A DNA stretch of 64,000 bases from Pelagibius sp. GTDB lineage: Bacteria; Pseudomonadota; Alphaproteobacteria; Kiloniellales; Kiloniellaceae. Below the pieces are notes generated by a model. The model did no database searches. It was not told where the DNA came from and saw only the letters and a list, made by a program, of their open reading frames with translations. The stretch is from the NCBI RefSeq assembly GCF_028281305.1, contig NZ_JANQKD010000011.1:1-64000 (forward strand), read 5' to 3'. Shown piece after piece: positions 17,115 to 25,800 of the stretch (within the stretch, counting starts at the first letter, position 1; the number at the start of each line of letters is the position of its first letter). Made by a program: the position numbers and the translations under genes.

Positions 17115-17131
17115 GGTTAAATGTCTTAACC
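17115..17131. promoter_or_regulatory. GGTTAA-N5-TTAACC inverted repeat in fliL/flgF divergent region
   Basis: A perfect 6-bp inverted repeat with a 5-nt spacer lies 26 bp upstream of the flgF -24 element. Its half sites are CtrA-like (TTAACC), but spacing is 5 rather than 7. The role is unknown. Confidence 0.35.
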
Positions 17132-17231
17132 GTGTTGGACCCGGTGCTCTTGCGCGGGCTCTTGGCAGGGCTTGCCCGGCAGATCTTGCCCGCGCCCCGA
17201 TCCACTGGAATTGCCCGGAAACCAGCGCCTT

Positions 17232-17248
17232 TCAACCAAGTCTTAACC
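17232..17248 (+). promoter_or_regulatory. CtrA-like box upstream of fliL
   Basis: TCAA, seven bases, TTAACC: one mismatch from the CtrA consensus. It lies 59 bp before fliL. In Caulobacter, fliL-fliM is a CtrA-controlled early operon, which agrees with this placement. Confidence 0.45.
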
Positions 17249-17306
17249 AACCATCCGTAGGCTCTTGGCAGTCGAAAACTCAAGATAACTGAATAGGTTG
17301 ACCGCG

Positions 17307-17831
17307 ATGGCCGATCAGGCTGCAACTTCGGACGCCGGTGATGTCGAGATCGAAGCCACCCCGAAAGGGGGCTTGAACGGCAAAAAGCTCGTTCTCTTCA
17401 TCATTCTGCCGATCCTGCTGCTCATTGGCGCGGTCGCCGGCGCCTACTTCTCGGGGCTTCTGGACTCGCTTCTCGGCAAGGCGCCAGAGCCGGTGGTCGA
17501 GGAAGAGGTCGCGCCGGTCGAGAGCAAGGCGGTCTTCTACGATCTGCCGGAGATGCTGGTGAACCTCAATTCCAGCGGACGCAAGACGAACTACCTGAAG
17601 ATCTCCATCAGCCTGGAACTGGCGCGCGAGGCCGACCGGGCTGCGATCGGCACCGTGCTGCCGCGCATCGTGGACAACTTCCAGGTTTACCTGCGCGAAC
17701 TGCGTATCGAGGACCTCCGCGGCTCGGCGGGTCTGCAGCGTCTGCGCGAGGAGCTGCTGATCCGTGTGAACACGGCGGCACAGCCCATTCAGGTCCGCGA
17801 CGTACTGTTCAAGGAGATGCTGGTTCAGTAA
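17307..17831 (+). CDS. fliL: Flagellar basal-body associated protein FliL
   Basis: The product has 174 residues. It has a short cytosolic head, one membrane segment (about 28-50, LVLFIILPILLLIGAVAG), an acidic linker, and the periplasmic FliL domain (VFYDLPEMLVNLNSSGRKTNYLKI, ending VRDVLFKEMLVQ). FliL forms a ring around the stator and supports torque. I chose ATG 17307 because AGG at 17295-17297 is suitably placed; TTG 17298 in the same frame is less likely. It is followed by fliM. Confidence 0.92.
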   Translation: MADQAATSDAGDVEIEATPKGGLNGKKLVLFIILPILLLIGAVAGAYFSGLLDSLLGKAPEPVVEEEVAPVESKAVFYDLPEMLVNLNSSGRKTNYLKISISLELAREADRAAIGTVLPRIVDNFQVYLRELRIEDLRGSAGLQRLREELLIRVNTAAQPIQVRDVLFKEMLVQ

Positions 17832-17887
17832 CCGCAGCGCGTTGTGCTGCGGTCGATGAGACCCTACGACGAGGAAGTCTGAGGTAG

Positions 17888-18955
17888 ATGGCCGACGAAG
17901 AAGCGATGATGGCGGAGTGGGAGGCCATGGCCGAGGAGGGCGAGGCCGAGGCCGACGTCGACGCCTCCGAAGAAGCCGCTCCGGCCGGTTCCACGCGGGT
18001 CCTCGATCAGAGCGAAATCGACAGTCTGCTGGGCGTTGCCGGTGCCGGTGACGACGAGGGCGAAGAATCCGGCATCCAGGCTATCCTCAACTCGGCCCTG
18101 GTCTCCTACGAGCGCCTGCCGATGCTGGAGGTGGTCTTCGACCGCCTGGTGCGCATGATGTCGACTTCGCTGCGCAACTTCACCTCCGACAACGTCGAGG
18201 TCAGCCTCGACAACATCACCTCGGCGCGCTTCGGCGACCACATGAACTCCATCCCTCTGCCGGCCATGCTCTCCGTGTTCAAGGCCGAGGAGTGGGACAA
18301 CTACGGCCTGATGACCGTCGACAGCGCGCTGATCTACTCCATTGTCGACGTGCTGCTGGGCGGTCGGCGCGGAACGGCGGCGATGCGGATCGAGGGGCGA
18401 CCCTACACGACCATCGAACGCAACCTCGTCGAGCGGATGGTTCATGTCGTGCTGGCCGATCTCTCGGCCGCCTTCGACCCGCTTTCGCCGGTTACCTTCC
18501 GTTTCGACCGGCTGGAGACCAATCCGCGCTTTGCCACCATCGCCCGGCCGGCCAACGCCGTCATCGTCGTCACGCTGCGAGTGGACATGGAAGACCGCGG
18601 CGGCCTGATCGAGCTTCTCATCCCCTACGCCACGCTGGAGCCGGTGCGCGAACTGCTGCTGCAGATGTTCATGGGCGAGAAGTTCGGCCGGGACTCGATC
18701 TGGGAAGGCCACCTGACTGCGGAGCTCTGGCAGACCGACATCAGCATCGATGCCGTGCTGGACCAGGTGGAGATGCCGTTGGGCCAGGTCCTGGAATGGA
18801 TCGAAGGCAGTCAGCTGGAGCTGAACTGCACCCCGAATTCGAAGATTGAACTGCGCTGCGGCGACGTTTCCATGTTCAAGGGCCGCATGGGTCGGCGCAG
18901 CGGCCATATCGCAGTTCAGGTCGCTGACAAGATCGTGCGCGAGGGAGACTCCTAA
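17888..18955 (+). CDS. fliM: Flagellar motor switch protein FliM
   Basis: The product has 355 residues. An acidic 38-residue N-terminal extension precedes the CheY-binding peptide LDQSEIDSLLG (39-49). The CheC-like middle domain (about 70-245) and the C-terminal SpoA domain (LGQVLEWIEGSQLELN, IELRCGDVSMFKGRMG) follow. FliM is the C-ring protein that receives CheY-P. The next gene starts immediately after the stop, so the operon continues. Confidence 0.95.
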   Translation: MADEEAMMAEWEAMAEEGEAEADVDASEEAAPAGSTRVLDQSEIDSLLGVAGAGDDEGEESGIQAILNSALVSYERLPMLEVVFDRLVRMMSTSLRNFTSDNVEVSLDNITSARFGDHMNSIPLPAMLSVFKAEEWDNYGLMTVDSALIYSIVDVLLGGRRGTAAMRIEGRPYTTIERNLVERMVHVVLADLSAAFDPLSPVTFRFDRLETNPRFATIARPANAVIVVTLRVDMEDRGGLIELLIPYATLEPVRELLLQMFMGEKFGRDSIWEGHLTAELWQTDISIDAVLDQVEMPLGQVLEWIEGSQLELNCTPNSKIELRCGDVSMFKGRMGRRSGHIAVQVADKIVREGDS

Positions 18956-19525
18956 ATGACTTGGCTGCAGGACTACGGTCTTGTTTTTGATGTTGCGATC
19001 TGTGTCTTGCTGGTCACGACCATTGGCTATGCCATGGTGCTGAACCGCAAGCTGACCGAGCTGCGGCGTGCGCGCGGCGATATGGAAAAGCTGTTCGGCG
19101 AATTCTCCGCCGCGACCGGCCGCGCCGAGGGCGGACTGCAGGCGCTCAAGGAGCGCAGCGTCGAGGCCGGTGACGGCTTGGCCCGACGGGTCGATGATGC
19201 CTGCCGCCTGGCCGACGAGATGGCCTTTCTGGTCAAGAAAGGCCACGAGATCGCCGACAGGCTGGAGGTCTCCATCGCCGAGTCCCGCAAGGCGGAGCGG
19301 GAGGCCAATGGCGCCGTTGGCAGCCTGTCGAAGCAGCGGCTGCACCGCGCGCCGATGGACATCACCAAGATGGACAAGAAGCCCTCGGACGAGCCCCAGG
19401 CGCCGCCGCCGGCCGCATCGGGCAAACCGGTCGGTGGGCCGGTCAATGGAATCGCGAAGTTGGCGAAGAAGCGTCTCTCGCGCTCAGACAGCGAGCTGAT
19501 GCGCACGCTTCAGGCGATGCGCTAG
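18956..19525 (+). CDS. Membrane-anchored coiled-coil protein of flagellar operon (DUF6468-like)
   Basis: The product has 189 residues. One N-terminal membrane helix (about 7-25, VFDVAICVLLVTTIGYAMVL) is followed by a long coiled coil (about 28-115) and a Pro/Ala-rich, basic tail. I believe it belongs to a family annotated as DUF6468 in Rhodospirillales flagellar operons, but cannot check this here. It has no gap after fliM and precedes motE, so a motor or stator role is likely; no biochemical role is known to me. Confidence 0.65.
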   Translation: MTWLQDYGLVFDVAICVLLVTTIGYAMVLNRKLTELRRARGDMEKLFGEFSAATGRAEGGLQALKERSVEAGDGLARRVDDACRLADEMAFLVKKGHEIADRLEVSIAESRKAEREANGAVGSLSKQRLHRAPMDITKMDKKPSDEPQAPPPAASGKPVGGPVNGIAKLAKKRLSRSDSELMRTLQAMR

Positions 19526-19552
19526 AAACCCTCTCGAGTTCAGGAATCGGCG

Positions 19553-20242
19553 ATGCGTTTCAGGCTTCTGCCTCTGTTCATTCTGGTCGCTTGCCTTGCC
19601 ATGACCGCCAAGCTGGCGGGCATTTGGCAGGATATCGGCGGTTCGCAGCCGGCCCTGGCGCAGGAGACCGCGGCGGGCGAACCGCCCCAGGCTGCCTCTC
19701 AGGCCGCGCCTGCGGCAGCCGGCGAGCCTGCTGCGTCTGCGGATGCCGCCACCGAGACGGCGGAAGTGCCCGCTGATCCGGTGCCGCCGGGTCAGATCAC
19801 CGATCTTTCTGCCGATGTTTTCGACCTGACGGACGAAGAACTGGGGCTGCTGCAGTCGCTGTCCCAGCGCCGCGAGGAACTGGAACAGCGGGCCCGCGAG
19901 GTTGACGAGCGGGAAGTGTTGCTGAAGGCCGCGGAGCAGCGGATCGAACAGAAGATTCGTGAGCTCGAGGGGCTGCAGGAGTCGATCGAGGCACTCCTCG
20001 TCGAGCATGACGAGCAGACCGAGGCGCAGATGAAGAGCCTGGTCAAGATCTACGAGAGCATGAAGCCGAAGCAGGCCGCCCGGATCTTCGAGGAACTGGA
20101 CATGGAAGTTCTGCTGGAGGTGGTCGAGCGGATGAAGGAGCGCAAGTCCGCACCGATCCTCGCGCAGATGAACCCGCAGCGCGCCAAAGCCGTCACGCTG
20201 GAACTGGCGCAGCGCCGCGAGCTGCCGGTTCCGCGCGAATAG
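19553..20242 (+). CDS. motE: MotE-type motor protein (MgtE-N-like domain)
   Basis: The product has 229 residues. It has a signal or anchor helix (about 3-22), an Ala/Pro-rich periplasmic linker, a coiled coil (about 95-165) and a C-terminal domain with IYESMKPKQAARIFEELD and PILAQMNPQRAKAV, the MgtE-intracellular-N-like fold of MotE proteins. In rhizobia, MotE is a periplasmic chaperone for the stator partner MotC. Here the partner would be one of the MotB-like or other periplasmic proteins of the operon; that is inference. Confidence 0.75.
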   Translation: MRFRLLPLFILVACLAMTAKLAGIWQDIGGSQPALAQETAAGEPPQAASQAAPAAAGEPAASADAATETAEVPADPVPPGQITDLSADVFDLTDEELGLLQSLSQRREELEQRAREVDEREVLLKAAEQRIEQKIRELEGLQESIEALLVEHDEQTEAQMKSLVKIYESMKPKQAARIFEELDMEVLLEVVERMKERKSAPILAQMNPQRAKAVTLELAQRRELPVPRE

Positions 20243-20353
20243 CTGAAAATCAAGCCTTTTCAGCCTCTTTTACTGACTGTTAACGCCGATTCATTAGCTT
20301 TCCCCTCAGACCGTTTCGCACCTTCTGCGGGCCAGAATTCACGGGAGTTTGAG

Positions 20354-20743
20354 ATGTCGACAGTCGACATGAGCATGCCGATCCTGATCGTGGACGATTA
20401 CAAGACCATGCTGCGGATCATCAGGAACCTGCTGAAGCAGCTGGGTTTCAACAACGTCGATGAAGCCACCGACGGCAGCGCCGCGCTGCAGAAGCTGCGG
20501 GACAAGGAATACCACCTGGTGATTTCCGACTGGAACATGGAACCGATGAGCGGCATGCAGCTTCTGACCGAGGTGCGCGCCGATACCAAGCTGAAAGAAC
20601 TGCCTTTCATCATGATCACGGCGGAAAGCAAGACGGAAAACGTGATCGCCGCCAAGGAGGCGGGTGTCAGCAACTACATCGTCAAGCCGTTCAATGCGGC
20701 GACGCTGAAGACCAAGCTCTCGGCTGTCCTCGGCAACTTCTAA
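20354..20743 (+). CDS. cheY: Chemotaxis response regulator CheY
   Basis: This 129-residue single receiver domain has the acidic pair in VDD, the phospho-acceptor Asp in HLVISDWNMEPMSG, Thr in ITAES and Lys in IVKPFN. There is no output domain. The WNMEP context is typical of motor-binding CheY. It lies between the motor genes and cheZ, so it probably carries the signal to FliM encoded upstream. A 111-nt gap before it may hold a promoter. Confidence 0.9.
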   Translation: MSTVDMSMPILIVDDYKTMLRIIRNLLKQLGFNNVDEATDGSAALQKLRDKEYHLVISDWNMEPMSGMQLLTEVRADTKLKELPFIMITAESKTENVIAAKEAGVSNYIVKPFNAATLKTKLSAVLGNF

Positions 20744-20775
20744 GCACCCTGTATTCTTAGGTAAGGAGCCGCATT

Positions 20776-21435
20776 ATGGCTGTTGCGGCGGTCAAAGAGA
20801 AAATCGCAGCGCAGCTCCTGGAGCTGCGGAAATCTGAGGGTGCGGTGGCACCTGAAGAAATTGTGGCCATTGTCGAGTCGATCGTTGAGACGATCGAGGG
20901 CGACATGTCCGCTGTCAGCCTGAAGGTCTATGCGGACATTGAGGCCTTGGCGCGCTACATCGACACCGCGCGCAGCGAGATTGCCGATCTCCGCCCGGAC
21001 GACATCAACGCAGAGCACCTGCCCGCTGCCACGGACGAACTGACAGCCATCGTCGGCGCGACTGAGCAGGCCACCCACACGATCTTCGAGGCGGTCGAGG
21101 CAATCGAGGAACTGGCCGAGAAGATGCCGCAGGAAGTGGCCGACCAGGTCTCCGCGGCGGTGACGTCGATCTATGAGGCCTGCGGTTTTCAGGACATCAC
21201 CGGCCAGCGGATCACGAAGGTGGTCACGGCCCTGCAGAAGGTCGAGTCCAAGGTCGATGCGCTGCTGCACGCCTTCGGCGACGAGACCTTCGCGGGTGAG
21301 CGGCCCAAGCAGCCGGAGAAGAAGACCACCGCGCCCAGCGGCGCGCCGGCGCGCCCGGACGAGGATCTCATGAACGGTCCGCAGCTTCCTGACGAGGCGA
21401 TCAGCCAGGACGACATCGACGCACTCTTCGGGTGA
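20776..21435 (+). CDS. cheZ: CheZ-type CheY-P phosphatase
   Basis: This 219-residue, mainly helical protein has the catalytic segment FQDITGQRITKV. D140 and Q144 correspond to E. coli CheZ D143 and Q147. A Pro/Ala-rich linker (about 175-205) leads to a C-terminal CheY-binding tail, ISQDDIDALFG, which closely resembles the CheY-binding peptide of FliM encoded upstream (LDQSEIDSLLG). It dephosphorylates CheY-P. A strong ribosome site (AAGGAG) precedes the ATG. It is 32 nt after cheY and 6 nt before the next gene. Confidence 0.85.
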   Translation: MAVAAVKEKIAAQLLELRKSEGAVAPEEIVAIVESIVETIEGDMSAVSLKVYADIEALARYIDTARSEIADLRPDDINAEHLPAATDELTAIVGATEQATHTIFEAVEAIEELAEKMPQEVADQVSAAVTSIYEACGFQDITGQRITKVVTALQKVESKVDALLHAFGDETFAGERPKQPEKKTTAPSGAPARPDEDLMNGPQLPDEAISQDDIDALFG

Positions 21436-21441
21436 TCCCCG

Positions 21442-22119
21442 ATGGCAGGTCTGCAGCACGATCCAGGCCGGGGGCAAAGCAACAGCCACATCATGGGCCT
21501 TCTCAGTTTGAAGGTGCTGCTGCTGGCTTTCTTCATTCTCTTGAATGCACTTGCAGAGTTTGAGACGGAGCGCAGCACCGCGGTGCTCGACAGCGTGCGC
21601 GAGGCCTTTCGCGGCGTGGTGCCGGCGCACGAGAGCATCAGCGAGGAGATTGCCGCCCTGGAAGTGCTGGAGGGCGCCGAAGACATCACGGAGGCGCTGG
21701 GACGGCTTTTTGACGACAGCCTGCCCGTTGTCGAGCGTGAGGCCCCTGGCGGCAGTCGCAATCTTCAGGTCGACATTCCAAGCGAAGATCTGTTCGCGCC
21801 GGGCAGCATCGTGATCAACGGCGAGGGGCTGGATCTGCTGATGGCCATCGCCTCGGTCCTCGACGATGCGCGCTTTGCGGATCAGGCCTACCGGCTTGAT
21901 GTCCTATACGGTGTGAGCGGCGCCGGGGAGGAGCTTGGCAGCCGGCTGCTGGCCGTCCGCCGCGCCGGAGCGATGGTGCAAGCCCTGGAGAGCGAGGCGG
22001 TGCCGGCGGACCGACTGTCGGCGGGCTTGCTGCCGTCCTTTGCCGGCCAGGTGCGCCTCCACTTTATCCTGCCGGCGCCCGAAGATGCCGCTGCCGCTCC
22101 GGCGGTCGAAGGCGAATGA
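21442..22119 (+). CDS. Degenerate MotB-like protein lacking the proton-carrying Asp
   Basis: The product has 225 residues. A short cytosolic head precedes one membrane helix (about 19-38), and a periplasmic part follows. Aligned to the next gene's product, LSLKVLLLAFFILLN matches TDLTALLLTFFVLLY residue by residue, with Ser22 in place of the essential Asp. The C-terminal region (LFAPGSIVINGEG and the RRAG helix) is a worn OmpA-like domain. It cannot be a normal proton-conducting stator subunit; it may be a stator or ring accessory. The gap to the next ATG is 4 nt. Confidence 0.7.
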   Translation: MAGLQHDPGRGQSNSHIMGLLSLKVLLLAFFILLNALAEFETERSTAVLDSVREAFRGVVPAHESISEEIAALEVLEGAEDITEALGRLFDDSLPVVEREAPGGSRNLQVDIPSEDLFAPGSIVINGEGLDLLMAIASVLDDARFADQAYRLDVLYGVSGAGEELGSRLLAVRRAGAMVQALESEAVPADRLSAGLLPSFAGQVRLHFILPAPEDAAAAPAVEGE

Positions 22120-22123
22120 CATC

Positions 22124-22891
22124 ATGGCGCGCAAAGACACCAAAGCAAAGGACAAGGGCCGGGGCTGGCAGGGCCTGACCTTCGCAGTGCCGGTCTACCG
22201 GGGGCGCCCCGACGACGGCGGCCAAGCCTGGCTCCTGACGTTCACCGATCTGACGGCATTGCTGCTGACCTTTTTCGTACTGCTTTACTCGATGTCGACC
22301 ATCAACAGCGATGACTGGCAGAACCTCATCGACGCGCTCTCGCCGAAGCTGCCCAGCGTTCAGGAAGTGACAGTGGCCCTGCCCAGCCAGGACAAGGATG
22401 CCGAGGCGATCGACCGCACGCCCGGTACCGACCTCAGCTATCTTGCCAGTCTCCTGAAGGACCAGGTGACGGAAGACCCCGTCTTGACGCGGGCGGACAT
22501 CAGGCGCGAGGGCGAGCGCATTGTCTTCGCCCTGCCGGGCGACCTGCTGTTCGCGTCCGGCTCCATAGAACTGAGCGACCAGGGCAAGGCCGCGATCTTT
22601 GCGCTGAGCGGTGTCCTGCGCAATCTGCGCAACGTGGTCGAGATCGCCGGCTATGCCGATCCGCTGCGGCCCCGCCGGACCTTCGCAAGCAACTGGGAGC
22701 TCTCGCTGGCCCGGGCCACGACCCTCGCCGACATGATCACCACCGCCGGCTACAAGGGCGAGATCCTGGTGCGCGGCTACGGTCACGCCCGCTACGAACC
22801 GCCGGCGCAAGCCGGCGACCAGGCCGCGCGTATGGCCGAAGCCCGGCGCGTCGAGATCATCATCCACGCCTATGCGTCGGAGCGCCGCTGA
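22124..22891 (+). CDS. motB: MotB-like stator protein with OmpA domain
   Basis: The product has 255 residues. A basic cytosolic head precedes one membrane helix (about 38-57), LTFTDLTALLLTFFVLLYSMS, with Asp42 at the place of E. coli MotB Asp32. A plug-like segment follows, then an OmpA-type peptidoglycan-binding domain (about 135-250; LLFASGSIEL, SNWELSLARATTLADMI, RRVEIII). It would form the ion channel with MotA, which is not in this window. It is sandwiched between the degenerate paralogue and the large TPR gene (2-nt gap). Confidence 0.85.
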   Translation: MARKDTKAKDKGRGWQGLTFAVPVYRGRPDDGGQAWLLTFTDLTALLLTFFVLLYSMSTINSDDWQNLIDALSPKLPSVQEVTVALPSQDKDAEAIDRTPGTDLSYLASLLKDQVTEDPVLTRADIRREGERIVFALPGDLLFASGSIELSDQGKAAIFALSGVLRNLRNVVEIAGYADPLRPRRTFASNWELSLARATTLADMITTAGYKGEILVRGYGHARYEPPAQAGDQAARMAEARRVEIIIHAYASERR

Positions 22892-22893
22892 TC

Positions 22894-25800
22894 ATGCGCT
22901 GGCTGCCGTCCCTCTGTCTGGTCTTCGCGCTTCTGCTGCTTCTGCCGCTTCCGGCTTCGGCCCAGGCGGCCGAGGAGATCACCCTGCGCGGCGGCCTGCA
23001 CCCGGGTTATGGCCGGCTTGTCTTCGACTGGCCGCGCACCATCGACTACGAGGTCCGCATCGCCGAGGGCAAGCTGATCGTGAGCTTTGCCGAAGAGGCG
23101 GCCTTTGCCGGCAGCGTGGTGACGCGCGGACTGCGCGGCTATGCCGCTGCGCCCGATGTTGCCAAGGACGGCCGATCGCTCAGTTTCGATCTCAACGGCG
23201 ACGTGGACCTCAAGCACTTTCGCCTGGGGTCGAAGGTGGTGATCGACCTGCGCCCGGCTGCGGTTGCCGCCAGGCCTGACGAAGGCGGTGAGGACCGCGC
23301 CGTGCCTGCACAGGGCGAGGCAGCGGCGGATCTGCCGCAGGTAAGGGTGCGCGGTGGCCGCCATGCCGACTACAGCCGCCTTGTCTTCGACTGGCCGGAG
23401 CCTGTCGAAAGCCGCGTGGAGGAGAGTGCGGACGCGGTGCGCCTTCGCTTTGAGAGGCCGGCACGCTTCGACATCTCGGCGGTGCGGCCGGAGGGTCTGC
23501 CCCAGGTGGCCGGCCTGACCGTGACGGAGACCGGCGTTACGGTGGCCTTGCCGCGCCCCTCGCGCGTGAAGCTCACCCGCAGCGGCAGCAAGACGGTTCT
23601 GGACATCTATGCCGCCGCCGGTCCGCAAGCCGCCAAGGACGGATCTGAGCCGAATCCGGCTGAGCGCGGGCAGATTCCAAAGAATGCGCCCGCAGCTTCA
23701 GCAGGTGTTGTCGATCTGAGCCCGCGCCCTGCCGAGACACCTCCCTCCGCCGCGCCGGCCGGGGAGGCCCCGACGTCGCTGGTGCCGGAATCCATGGGCG
23801 GGGCGGCTCAGGCGGCGCCCCGGGCGGCCGCTGGAGATCGGGCGCCGGAGAGCCCGAAAGCACCGGCATCGGCAGCCTCCGAGGGCGCAGAGAAGACGGC
23901 AGCCGGCCAGAAGGCCGCTGCCGAACCGGAGCAGGGGGATGCCGCTGCATCCGGCGCCGCGGACTTTGTCGCTGCGGCGACCGCGCGGACCAGGCCCATC
24001 GACGATGCGGCACGCGGACGCCTCCGGATCGATCTGGAGCCGGTGCTGACCTTCGAAAGCTCTTCGGCCCAGGGCCCCACGGCGGACCGCTTCGTTCCGG
24101 TCGTGCTGACGTTCTCCTGGGATCGCCCCACGGCAGCCGCGGCCTTTCGCAGGGGACCGAACCTCTGGCTGCTGTTCGACCGGCCGCCGCCAAGGAACCT
24201 GGTCAAGAGCCTCGCTGCCGGAGCGCCCCACCTGGGACCGGTCCGACTGATCGAGGACGGCGAGGCGACCGTCATTGTCATCGGTGCACTGCCGACAGTG
24301 GCGCCGCGCCTGACCCGCGAAGAGAACAGCTGGCAGGTTGATCTGCGCCCGCGCAACGCCCTGCCGCAGAAGGCGCTGGCAGCGCCGGTGGTGGAAAAGG
24401 GCGACTACGCCCGGGTCCGCTTCCCGCTCTCGGGCGCACGGCGGGGCTACTGGGTGACCGACCCCGATGCCGGCGACCGCATGGTCGTCGTTCCGACCCG
24501 TGGTGCGGGAATGGGGCTGGCGCTCGGCTACACCTATCCTCAGTTTCGCAGCCTGCCGAGCCAGCAGGGTGTGGTGTTGCAGCCGCTCACCTCCAGCCTG
24601 GAAGTTGCTGTCGTGCGGACCGGTGTGCTCGTCCGCGATGCGAACGGGCTGCTGGTCTCCGGTCGCGAGCAGCGCCGGCGCCCCGGTACGCCGGGAAGTG
24701 CTGTCGAAAGCCGACGCCTTTTCGATCTCGAGGCCTGGCGGCGCGGCAGCCTGGATGACTTCCAGCAGATCCGCGGCGATCTGATGCGCGCTATGGTCGG
24801 TGCGGACCGGGAACGCCTGGGTATCTTGCGCACCGATCTCGCCCGATTCTACTTCGCCCATGGCTTCGACAGCGAGGCTCTGGGGTCGCTTCGGGTGATC
24901 GATGAGGAGCATCCGCGGCTGGCGCAGGACCCGGTGCATCGCCTGATGCAGGCGGCCAGCCAGTGGCTGATCCAGGACTATCGCTCCGCAGCGGCCGGGC
25001 TGGCCGATGCGTCCCTGGCCGGTGAGCGCGAGGCGCTTTTGTGGCAGGCAGCCTTGGCGAGTGCGGCGGAGGACTGGGAAGCCGCGGCCAACGCCTTTGC
25101 CCTGACCGACGATCTGATCGACAGCTATGCACCGCAGGTGCGCCTGCGTCTGCGCCTGGCGGCCGCGGAAGCCTTCTTGAAAGCAGGCGACGACGGCGCC
25201 GCCTCCCTGCAGATCGGTGCCTTGCGGCGCGACGATCTCGGTCCGCGGGAAGAGGCGCAGATCAACGTAATCCAAGGTGCCATCCAGCTTCAGCGCGGGA
25301 ACCCGGAAGAAGCACGCAGCCTCTGGAGTTCGGTGCGCGACAGCCGCCACCGCTCGTCGCAGGCGCGGGCGCGGTTGGCGCTGATCGATCTCGGGCTCGA
25401 GGATGGCTCGCTTTCGGCACAGGCGGCCATCGAGGAGTTGGAGCGTCTGCGCTTTGCGTGGCGCGGTGATCAGTTCGAGTTCGTGCTGCTGCGCCGGCTG
25501 GCCGATCTCTATGCCGGCCAGAACCGGCACCGCGAGGCCCTGCACGCCTTGCGGCAGGCGGTGACCAGCTTCCCCGACAGCCCCGGCGCGCGTGCGTCCG
25601 CACAGCGCATGCGGGAGATCTTCGCCGACATCTACCGCGGTCCCGGCGATCCGGCGGTGCCGCCCCTGCGGGCTCTGGCCCTCTATCAGGAGTTCCGGGA
25701 ACTGACGCCGGCAGGTCCCGCCGGGGACCGGATTATTGCGGCTCTCGCCGACCGTCTGGTCGAGGTCGATCTTCTGGACCGGGCCGCCGAGCTCCTGGAC

